DNA of 38,374 nucleotides, taken from assembly GCA_947372235.1 (NCBI GenBank), contig CANBSW010000024.1:1-38374 (forward strand), read 5' to 3'. The notes beneath the pieces were generated by a model, which saw only the letters and a program-made list of their open reading frames with translations, was not told the origin of the DNA and ran no database searches. A program made the position numbers and the translations under genes. Below, piece after piece: positions 1 through 6,436 of the stretch. This DNA comes from Chitinophagaceae bacterium (lineage in GTDB: Bacteria; Bacteroidota; Bacteroidia; Chitinophagales; Chitinophagaceae). The stretch's first letter is position 1. Each line of letters opens with the position of its first letter.

Positions 1-1
1 G

Positions 2-460
2 GAGAATGAGATCGCTTCGTTAAAAACGGGTGATGATGCGGTTATGGTAATCGAATCTGCCGGAAAAAAAATCCATGGTACAGTGATACAGATCAATCCA
101 TCCTCACAATTTACCGGTGGACAATACATAGTTAAGATCGAAATAAATACAACAGACAGCAAACAACTCTATTCAGGAATGTATGTACACATTCAAATTC
201 CATCAAAAGAAAAAACAAAGGTTAGCAACAAACAGAATAACGCAGTAATGGTACCTGTAAAAGCGATCATTAACCGCGATCAGCTTACAGGTGTATATAC
301 TATCAGCTCACAAAACACCGCTTTGCTGCGCTGGGTGCGTTTGGGAAATACCCTGGGTGATCAGGTGGAAGTACTTTCCGGATTAGCAGGTAACGAACCT
401 TTTATTCTTTATGCAGAAGGCAATCTTTACAATGGCGCACCTGTAAAAATAAAAAAATAA
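2..460 (+). CDS. RND efflux periplasmic adaptor (HlyD/MFP family), C-terminal part
   Basis: The reading frame is open from the left edge of the window, so about 152 C-terminal residues are seen and the start lies outside. The visible part fits the beta-barrel and membrane-proximal domains of membrane-fusion proteins: a stretch with GTVIQINP followed by SGMYVHIQIP, the usual 'Gm.v.v.i' turn of these adaptors, then VPVKAI and a final strand with GAPVKIKK. In the family this protein links an inner-membrane RND pump to a TolC-type outer-membrane channel. It ends 4 bases before the pump gene, so the two are surely co-transcribed. The substrate cannot be told from this part. Confidence 0.85.
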   Translation, partial: ENEIASLKTGDDAVMVIESAGKKIHGTVIQINPSSQFTGGQYIVKIEINTTDSKQLYSGMYVHIQIPSKEKTKVSNKQNNAVMVPVKAIINRDQLTGVYTISSQNTALLRWVRLGNTLGDQVEVLSGLAGNEPFILYAEGNLYNGAPVKIKK

Positions 461-464
461 GAAC

Positions 465-3400
465 ATGGAAAAAGGATTATCGGGTAATATAGCAAAAGCA
501 TTTTTACAATCGAAGCTCACCATATTGTTAATGATGGCCTTCCTGCTCATTGGCGGTTACAGCACATTTTTAATGCCTCGTGAAGAAGAGCCACAGATAC
601 AGGTTCCGATGGCAGATATTTTTATCGGTTACCCTGGCGCATCACCCAAAGAAGTAGAAACAAAACTGGCTGCGCCGATGGAGAAAATCATCTCCAATAT
701 AAAAGGTGTAGAGTATGTGTATTCAACATCCATGAAAGGACAGGTAATGGTGATCGTACAGTTTTATGTTGGAGAAGATATAGAACGCTCTCTTGTAAAA
801 CTCTACACTGAGTTGATGAAACACATGGATATTATGCCGCAAGGAGTAACCATGCCATTGATCAAAACCCGCGCTATTGATGATGTTCCCGTAATGGCAT
901 TAACATTGTGGGGAGAACACTATGACGATTATCGCTTAAAACAAATCGGACAAGAACTATCCAACGAAATAAAAAAAGTACCCGATGTTGCTGAAGTAAC
1001 CATTTCCGGCGGACGAAACCGCGAAGTAAAAGTGGTTCTCGATAAATCTTTACTGGCATTGAATGGCGTTGATTTTCTCGGCATCAGCAAAGCCATACAG
1101 GCCGGCAATACACAAGCAGATGCAGGCACTCTCGTTAAAAATGATTCTGCTTTTTCCATTCAAACCGGTGATTTTTTAAATACCGCAGAAGATGTGGCAA
1201 AATTAGTAGTGGGTATGAAAGCTGGTCAGCCTGTGTATCTGAAACAGGTGGCAAAAGTGGAAGAAGCACCATCAACTGCTTCTCAGTATGTTTTTTATGG
1301 ATACGGTAAAGCTGATACCGCAGGTTATAAAAAATATACGGCAACCTATCCCGCCATAACACTTTCTATCGGTAAGAAAAAAGGTGCCGATGCAATGAAA
1401 CTGGCTACACAGATTCTCAGCAAAACAGATCATCTCAAAAAAGATCTCATTCCTTCTGATGTTCAGGTTTCTGAAACCAGGAACTATGGCGACTCTGCTT
1501 CACACAAAGTATCTGAATTATTGTTTCACCTATTCATTTCTATTGTAGTTGTAACCATTTTCGTTATGCTGGCCATGGGATGGCGTGGCGGATTGGTGGT
1601 ATTTCTTTCTGTGCCGGTAACATTTGCACTTACACTGTTCAGTTATTATATGATGAATTATACATTGAACAGGATCACACTGTTTGCATTGGTATTCATC
1701 ACGGGTATTGTGGTAGATGATTCCATCATCATTGCTGAAAATATGCACCGGCATTTCAAAATGCGCAAACTACCGCCATTGCAGGCTGCTATCTATGCTA
1801 TCAATGAAGTAGGCAATCCAACCATACTCGCAACCTTCACTGTTGTTGCGGCTGTATTACCCATGGCATTTGTTTCAGGATTGATGGGACCTTATATGAG
1901 TCCGATGCCTATTGGTGCATCTATTGCCATGATGCTTTCATTGATCGTTGCGTTAACACTCACCCCTTATCTCGGTTATATTTTTCTTCGCGAAAAAGAA
2001 AAGAAAGCCGGTGATCATGATGAGCATAAAGGAATGGTATTGGAAGAATCACGCATTTATAAGATCTATCGCGCCTTTATTCAGCCCATGTTGGAAACAA
2101 GATGGAAACGCTGGGCATTTATTTTGGGAACGGTGATCGTATTACTTGCTTCCATGCTTTTATTCTACACAAAAGCAGTAGCCGTAAAAATGTTACCCTT
2201 TGATAATAAAAATGAATTCCAGGTAGTGATCGATATGCCTGAAGGAACCACCCTCGAAAAAACACAGGCCGTTGCTGCTGATATTGCCAGCTATGTGGCA
2301 AAACAACCCATGGTTAAAAATTATGAAGGATATATTGGCACATCAGCGCCTATCAGTTTTAACGGATTGGTTCGGCATTACGATCTGAGAAGAGGTGATA
2401 ATGTAGCTGATATTCAAGTGAACCTGGTTGATAAAACAGAACGTAGCAAACAAAGCCATGATATCGCAAAAGAAATGCGTGGACCCATTCAGAAGATCGC
2501 AGCAAAATATAATGCCAATGTAAAAGTGGTAGAAGTACCACCGGGCCCACCGGTATTATCAACACTGGTAGCAGAAGTGTATGGACCTGATTACAAACAG
2601 CAGATCGAAATTGCCAAACAGGTAAAACAATTATTAAATAAAACCGCCGATGTAGTTGATGCCGACTGGATGGTAGAAGACGATCAAAGTGAATATAAAA
2701 TTTCAGTAGATAAAGAAAAAGCCATGCGCAATGGTGTGCCGGCAGCACAGATCACGGCAACAGTGCAGGCTGCTTTATCAGGTATGCAAACGGGTAATTT
2801 AAATCAACCCAACTCATTCACACAAATACCTATCCGACTCCAATTAAAAGATGCAGACAAAAGCAGTATCAACAATATACTGGATCTGCAGGTAACGGGT
2901 ATACAAGGGAACATGGTTGCATTGCGCGATGTAGTAACCGTTAATACAGCATTAAAAGACAAAAGCATCTATCGTAAAAATCAAAAAGAAGTAGTGTATA
3001 TCATGGCTGATATGGCGGGTAAACTGGAGAGTCCGTTTTATGCCATCTCAAAAATGTCTGACAGTTTGAAGAATATAAAACTGCCTGCAGGATTTACAGC
3101 CATTAAAGAAGAATACACCCATCAACCTGAAAATCAGGATGTGTATTCTTTAAAATGGGATGGTGAATGGCAGATCACCTATGAAGTATTCCGCGATCTG
3201 GGTATTGCATTTGCAGCGGTGATCATCATCATTTATATGCTGATCGTTGGATGGTTTCAGAATTTTACAGTTCCCTTGGTAATGTTGGCTGCCATCCCGC
3301 TTTCATTAATAGGTATTTTATTGGGGCATTGGTTAATGGGTGCATATTTCACCGCAACCTCTATGATCGGCTTTATTGCACTTGCAGGAGTAATGGTTCG

Positions 3401-3671
3401 AAACTCGATATTGTTAATCGATTTCATCAATATCAGATTGAGAGAAGGTATTCCATTAAAGCAGGCCATCATTGAAGCTGGTGCCGTAAGAACTACGCCT
3501 ATTCTGTTAACTGCGGGAGCTGTTGCACTTGGAGCGATCATTATTTTATTTGATCCCATTTTTCAAGGACTGGCTATTTCACTCATGGGTGGAACTATCA
3601 CTTCTACTTTTTTAACCTTACTGGTAGTACCACTACTCTATTACAAAATGATGCGTGGTAAAACCAAATAA
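465..3671 (+). CDS. RND efflux transporter permease (AcrB/HAE1-like)
   Basis: A 1068-residue inner-membrane proton-driven export pump, full length for the family. It shows the expected order: TM1 near residues 15-35, a large periplasmic porter domain, TM2-6, a second porter domain and TM8-12 ending at LLVVPLLYYKMM. TM4 carries the paired aspartates of the proton relay (D418-D419 in GIVVDDSIIIAEN), as in AcrB. At the place of the AcrB TM10 lysine there is an arginine (R979 in VMVRNSILL), a common variant outside the AcrB subgroup. TM4 has the DD pattern of drug-type (HAE1) pumps rather than that of CzcA-type metal pumps, so the substrate is open. It follows the adaptor gene by 4 bases and precedes a PII-like gene by 10 bases. 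Confidence 0.93.
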   Translation: MEKGLSGNIAKAFLQSKLTILLMMAFLLIGGYSTFLMPREEEPQIQVPMADIFIGYPGASPKEVETKLAAPMEKIISNIKGVEYVYSTSMKGQVMVIVQFYVGEDIERSLVKLYTELMKHMDIMPQGVTMPLIKTRAIDDVPVMALTLWGEHYDDYRLKQIGQELSNEIKKVPDVAEVTISGGRNREVKVVLDKSLLALNGVDFLGISKAIQAGNTQADAGTLVKNDSAFSIQTGDFLNTAEDVAKLVVGMKAGQPVYLKQVAKVEEAPSTASQYVFYGYGKADTAGYKKYTATYPAITLSIGKKKGADAMKLATQILSKTDHLKKDLIPSDVQVSETRNYGDSASHKVSELLFHLFISIVVVTIFVMLAMGWRGGLVVFLSVPVTFALTLFSYYMMNYTLNRITLFALVFITGIVVDDSIIIAENMHRHFKMRKLPPLQAAIYAINEVGNPTILATFTVVAAVLPMAFVSGLMGPYMSPMPIGASIAMMLSLIVALTLTPYLGYIFLREKEKKAGDHDEHKGMVLEESRIYKIYRAFIQPMLETRWKRWAFILGTVIVLLASMLLFYTKAVAVKMLPFDNKNEFQVVIDMPEGTTLEKTQAVAADIASYVAKQPMVKNYEGYIGTSAPISFNGLVRHYDLRRGDNVADIQVNLVDKTERSKQSHDIAKEMRGPIQKIAAKYNANVKVVEVPPGPPVLSTLVAEVYGPDYKQQIEIAKQVKQLLNKTADVVDADWMVEDDQSEYKISVDKEKAMRNGVPAAQITATVQAALSGMQTGNLNQPNSFTQIPIRLQLKDADKSSINNILDLQVTGIQGNMVALRDVVTVNTALKDKSIYRKNQKEVVYIMADMAGKLESPFYAISKMSDSLKNIKLPAGFTAIKEEYTHQPENQDVYSLKWDGEWQITYEVFRDLGIAFAAVIIIIYMLIVGWFQNFTVPLVMLAAIPLSLIGILLGHWLMGAYFTATSMIGFIALAGVMVRNSILLIDFINIRLREGIPLKQAIIEAGAVRTTPILLTAGAVALGAIIILFDPIFQGLAISLMGGTITSTFLTLLVVPLLYYKMMRGKTK

Positions 3672-3681
3672 ATCAATCAAC

Positions 3682-3990
3682 ATGAAATTATTAATAATAA
3701 CGGCACTCAAAGAATACAGTGACCAGGCTTCGGCTATTTTAAAAAATACCGGCATCAATGTATTTAGTGCAACAGATATCATCGGATTCAAAGAAGGCAC
3801 TAATCAGAATTTACTTGATAATTGGTTTGGAGCCGGCGATGCCCGTTTTGATTCCATTCTACTTTTTTCATTTACCGGAAATGAACAGGCAGTGATTGCA
3901 TTAAAATTTGTTCAGGAATATAACCAAACACAGGGAAGCGATTTCCCTATCAGGGCTTTTATTCTCCCGGTTGATCAGTTTTCACATTAA
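3682..3990 (+). CDS. small PII-like protein of the RND operon
   Basis: A 102-residue soluble protein. I chose the ATG at 3682, since the protein from there opens directly with the strand MKLLIITAL; an upstream in-frame ATG at 3655 would overlap the pump gene. The visible pattern is strand (LLIITA), helix (EYSDQASAILKN), strand (VFSATDIIGF), then DSILLFSF, a helix with AVIALKFVQEY and a last strand IRAFILPVDQF. This beta-alpha-beta double pattern, with a G-x-x-E in the loop, resembles PII/CutA ferredoxin-like folds. PII-like proteins are known beside RND efflux genes (for example DUF3240), so a signal-sensing or regulatory role for the pump is a reasonable inference. No residue proves ligand binding. 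Confidence 0.6.
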   Translation: MKLLIITALKEYSDQASAILKNTGINVFSATDIIGFKEGTNQNLLDNWFGAGDARFDSILLFSFTGNEQAVIALKFVQEYNQTQGSDFPIRAFILPVDQFSH

Positions 3991-4032
3991 ATAATAACAT
4001 GCTGTCCCATTGAGCTTTTTAAAACTATCGCC

Positions 4033-4160
4033 AGCTCTCTGCGAAACCTCTGTCTCTCACCTTCTCTGCGGTGAAAAAAACTCCGCAAAAGGGTTGATTG
4101 CTAACATTCGGGAAGTTTTCAACGCAGAGAATAAGAGAACAGGGAGTTTTCGCAAAGATT
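4033..4160. repeat. imperfect inverted repeat built of CTCTGCG-type words
   Basis: Two facing arms, about 4035-4085 and 4110-4158, pair with one another. Read on the minus strand the right arm gives CTTTGCGAAAACTCCCTG, which lines up with TCTGCGAAACCTCTGTC of the left arm. Each arm is itself made of recurring CTCTG words about 14 nt apart. It lies between the PII-like gene and the DUF2892 gene and could act as a hairpin between them. It belongs to the short-period repeat class found throughout this window. Confidence 0.6.
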
Positions 4161-4191
4161 TTAAATAGCACAACACATTAAAAAATCCATT

Positions 4192-4413
4192 ATGAAAGAA
4201 AGAATCGTTCGCGCCGTAGCCGGCACATTTGTTTTGATCAGTGTTACACTTGCTTTTTATGTAAATATCCAATGGCTTTGGTTGAGTGTTTTTGTAGGAT
4301 CAAATCTTTTACAATCCGCTTTTACCCGTTTTTGTCCACTTGAACTCATATTAAATAAAGCTGGTATAAAAGATGAAAAATTATCATCCAACAACAAAAC
4401 GAACTGTTGTTAG
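4192..4413 (+). CDS. DUF2892 (YgaP-like) membrane protein
   Basis: A 73-residue protein with two predicted membrane helices (about residues 8-24 and 29-45) and the typical DUF2892 signature: MKERIVR at the start, a W-x-W-L turn between helices, FVGSNLLQSAFTRFCPLE after the second, and a short polar tail ending in CC. The family forms the membrane part of YgaP-type rhodaneses and also occurs as a stand-alone protein; its function is not settled. In Bacteroidota it often sits near rhodanese and RND efflux genes, which agrees with the genes just upstream. The 201-base gap from the PII-like gene holds the inverted repeat at 4033-4160, so a shared transcript is possible but not shown. Confidence 0.8.
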   Translation: MKERIVRAVAGTFVLISVTLAFYVNIQWLWLSVFVGSNLLQSAFTRFCPLELILNKAGIKDEKLSSNNKTNCC

Positions 4414-4419
4414 TTGACA

Positions 4420-4464
4420 AAATCTGCCTGAAAATCTGTGGTAATCAGTCTAATCTGTAGCAAC
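4420..4464. repeat. degenerate AATCTGTG word repeat
   Basis: AATCTGCC, AATCTGTGG, AATCAG and AATCTGTAG follow each other at 8-15 nt steps in the spacer between the DUF2892 gene and the carB half. The same word recurs in inverted form at 5891-5939 and again at 11181-11210. No function is evident. Confidence 0.5.
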
Positions 4465-4497
4465 AAAAAAAAATCCGTCAAAATTCCTCCGTACCCC

Positions 4498-4505
4498 TAA
4501 TTTTG
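4498..4505 (+). promoter_or_regulatory. Bacteroidota -7 box for the carB half gene
   Basis: TAATTTTG fits the Bacteroidota -7 consensus TAnnTTTG exactly and lies 17 bases upstream of the ATG at 4523, which would give a leader of about 10 bases. No good -33 TTG was found at the expected distance. It matters because it suggests the truncated carB gene has its own promoter and is not a broken fragment. Confidence 0.5.
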
Positions 4506-4522
4506 CGCAATTCCTCGCAGAA

Positions 4523-5716
4523 ATGAACCCTACACTTAATTCGAACGAATCGATACCCTCGCAGAAGAAAAAAGTCATTGTTTTAGGCAGCGGACCTAAC
4601 CGTATTGGACAAGGCATTGAGTTTGACTACTGTTGTGTTCACGGACTTCTGGCCATTAAAGAATGTGGTTACGAATCCATTATGGTGAACTGTAATCCCG
4701 AAACTGTTAGTACTGATTTTGATATGGCCGATAAACTCTATTTCGAGCCTGTTTATTGGGAACACCTTTGGGAGATCATCGAACTGGAAAAACCGGAAGG
4801 CGTTATTGTACAGCTGGGCGGACAAACCGCTTTAAAACTGGCCAAACGTTTACACGAGAACGGTGTAAAGATCATCGGCACTTCTTTTGAAGACATGGAT
4901 ATTGCCGAAGACCGCGGCCGCTTTAGTGATCTGTTGAAAGAATTAAGCATCCCCTACCCCGAATATGGTACTGCAGTAAATGCTGATGAAGCAATTGTTG
5001 TAGCTAACCGGGTTGGTTATCCCGTATTGGTTAGACCGAGTTATGTAATAGGCGGACAAAGAATGCGTATTGTGATCAACGATGAAGATGTGGAGAAAGC
5101 GGTGATCAGCCTCTTAAAACATTTGCCTGGTAATAAAATATTGATCGATCATTTTCTCGACCGTTGTCAGGAAGCAGAAGTAGATGCCATTTTTGATGGT
5201 GAAACTTTTCACATCATGGGAGTAATGGAACATATTGAGCCGGCAGGTATTCATAGTGGAGACAGTAATGCAGTATTACCCGCATTCAACCTTACCCCAC
5301 TGGTTGTTGAAACCATGGAATTTTATTCTGAGAAGATTGCGCGTGCTTTAAATATCAAAGGGCTGATCAATATCCAGTTCGCCATCAAAAATGATAAGGT
5401 ATTTGTGATCGAAGCTAACCCGCGCGCATCGCGTACCACTCCGTTTATTGCAAAAGCTTACCAAATACCGTATTTGAATATTGCTACCAAAATAATGCTA
5501 GGTGCAGCCAAGCTGACCGATTTTACCATGGAGAAAAAATTAGATGGATACGCAATCAAAGAACCTGTTTTCAGTTTTGATAAATTCCCAGGCGTAAACA
5601 AAGAACTCGGCCCCGAAATGAAAAGCACAGGCGAAGCTATCCGCTTTATCAAAGATTTGAGAGATCCTTACTTCAGAACTTTGTATAAGGAGAGAAGTAT
5701 GAATTTGAGTAAGTAA
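4523..5716 (+). CDS. carB: carbamoyl-phosphate synthase large chain, C-terminal synthetase half only
   Basis: A 397-residue protein matching the second ATP-grasp unit of CarB, which makes carbamoyl phosphate from carbamate and ATP for pyrimidine and arginine synthesis. Residues 17-35 hold KVIVLGSGPNRIGQGIEFD, the start of the carbamate-kinase half (about residue 555 in E. coli CarB). ATP-grasp motifs follow: VRPSYVIGGQ near 170, MEHIEPAGIHSGDS near 240 and VIEANPRASRT near 295. Usual CarB is 930-1070 residues; here the first ATP-grasp half and the oligomerisation domain are absent, and the protein stops soon after GPEMKSTGEA, so the MGS-like allosteric domain is also missing. The active-site motifs look intact. 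Split CarB is known in some archaea and bacteria; the partner half would have to be elsewhere. A duplicate beside a full carB is the alternative. Confidence 0.9.
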   Translation: MNPTLNSNESIPSQKKKVIVLGSGPNRIGQGIEFDYCCVHGLLAIKECGYESIMVNCNPETVSTDFDMADKLYFEPVYWEHLWEIIELEKPEGVIVQLGGQTALKLAKRLHENGVKIIGTSFEDMDIAEDRGRFSDLLKELSIPYPEYGTAVNADEAIVVANRVGYPVLVRPSYVIGGQRMRIVINDEDVEKAVISLLKHLPGNKILIDHFLDRCQEAEVDAIFDGETFHIMGVMEHIEPAGIHSGDSNAVLPAFNLTPLVVETMEFYSEKIARALNIKGLINIQFAIKNDKVFVIEANPRASRTTPFIAKAYQIPYLNIATKIMLGAAKLTDFTMEKKLDGYAIKEPVFSFDKFPGVNKELGPEMKSTGEAIRFIKDLRDPYFRTLYKERSMNLSK

Positions 5717-5757
5717 TCAGTCAGCTATGAGCCATCAGCCTTGCGCTGTGAGCTTTT
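5717..5757. repeat. heptad repeat array GCTATGA-type
   Basis: Directly after the carB stop codon come heptamers TCAGTCA, GCTATGA, GCCATCA, GCCTTGC, GCTGTGA and then GCTTTT, all exactly 7 nt apart from 5717 to 5757. The words vary but keep GC at the first two positions and A or C at the end. The array is followed by a clear terminator at 5773. It is one of several heptad arrays here. Confidence 0.6.
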
Positions 5758-5772
5758 AAAATAAATATTTTT

Positions 5773-5803
5773 TAGCCGCAGATATTTCTGTGGCTATTTT
5801 TTT
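5773..5803 (+). terminator. rho-independent terminator after the carB half
   Basis: Stem TAGCCGCAGA (5773-5782) pairs with TCTGTGGCTA (5787-5796) with one G-U pair and a 4-base loop, followed by seven T. A strong intrinsic terminator about 57 bases after the stop codon. Confidence 0.85.
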
Positions 5804-5890
5804 GCTTCGCTGATATTGCGGCATTGACCTCAACTGATCAAAAAGATACACCGCATCGGATGTAAGAACTATTGATCAATATTTTTTGCC

Positions 5891-5939
5891 ACAGATGCAC
5901 TGATTTACACAGATAATACTAAGAAAATCTGTGTAAATC
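5891..5939. repeat. inverted repeat of ATCTGTG words
   Basis: GATTTACACAGAT at 5902-5914 is a perfect reverse complement of ATCTGTGTAAATC at 5927-5939, with a 12-base loop. ACAGATGCACT just upstream repeats the word. It has no T tract and abuts the mobile-looking element that starts at 5948. Confidence 0.7.
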
Positions 5940-5947
5940 TGGTGCCG

Positions 5948-6232
5948 ATGTTGGTCGCCTGACTACAGATGTTCGGAAGAAACTAATATCGGATAGGTTT
6001 ATATATTTGCCCCACACTTCAGTGTGGGGATAGTAGTATACGCTACAATTTAATACGGGCTTTAGCCCGGCGTCAGATTTGCATATATAATAAAAGATCT
6101 ACCCATACCTATCGGGACTAAAGTCCCGAAATTAAAAAATACCTGATCCCCACACTGAAGTGTGGGGCTAATATATAGACAATCTAAATACATTGTATTT
6201 CTTACGAACATCTCTGGTCGCCTGACCAACAT
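5948..6232. mobile_element. 285-bp MITE-like element with nested palindromes
   Basis: The ends are inverted repeats: ATGTTGGTC...ACAGATGTTCG (5948-5975) matches the reverse complement of CGAACATCT...GACCAACAT (6205-6232). The similarity runs inward over about 85 nt, to the perfect palindromes CCCCACACT-TC-AGTGTGGGG (6010-6029) and CCCCACACT-GA-AGTGTGGGG (6148-6167). Between them lies a second pair, CGGGCT-TT-AGCCCG (6056-6069) and TCGGGACT-AA-AGTCCCGA (6112-6129). The order is thus A-B-B'-A' within one large inverted repeat. It codes for nothing. It resembles a MITE or a REP cluster moved by a transposase in trans. No target-site duplication was seen. Confidence 0.75.
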
Positions 6233-6354
6233 TATTTCAAATCGCGAACAACCAAATTTAATAACTACGGCATCTCCCCCGTATTTATACCTGATCACTC
6301 CATTGTTCGCATTCAGTCTGTCTTTTTTTATTAGGTTTATTACATACAACCTTT

Positions 6355-6419
6355 GTGCTCCTTTGAGCCTTGGTGTCTTAGTGGCGATAATTTTTGCCAC
6401 TAAGGCTCAAAGGAGCACC
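6355..6419. repeat. octad-word inverted repeat upstream of comEC
   Basis: GTGCTCCTTTGAGCCTT opens the left arm (6355-6385, ending in AGTGGC), and GCCACTAAGGCTCAAAGGAG opens the right arm (6396-6418). The left arm carries an extra 8-base step (GGTGTCTT), as expected from a one-unit gain in an array with period 8. The hairpin lies 18 bases upstream of the comEC ATG, so it may affect comEC transcription or translation. Confidence 0.65.
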
Positions 6420-6436
6420 AAGAAAAAAGATAAGTT

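Larger units (their letters stand above)
5804..6436. other. gene-free spacer packed with repeats
   Basis: No convincing gene lies between the terminator and comEC. The stretch holds an inverted repeat GATTTACACAGAT / ATCTGTGTAAATC (5902-5914 and 5927-5939), the 285-bp palindromic element at 5948-6232, and an octad-word hairpin at 6355-6419. A 112-codon open frame at 6162-6500 crosses the palindromic element and overlaps the comEC start, and I do not regard it as a gene. Confidence 0.7.

Noticed and set aside
2359-2748. 129-codon minus-strand frame inside the RND pump gene
   Set aside because: Antisense shadow of a conserved gene, His/Leu-rich with no domain.
4414-4522. Remnant of the N-terminal half of carB upstream of the C-terminal half
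   Set aside because: The 109-base spacer holds only a word repeat and a -7 box, with no CarB-like codons in any frame.
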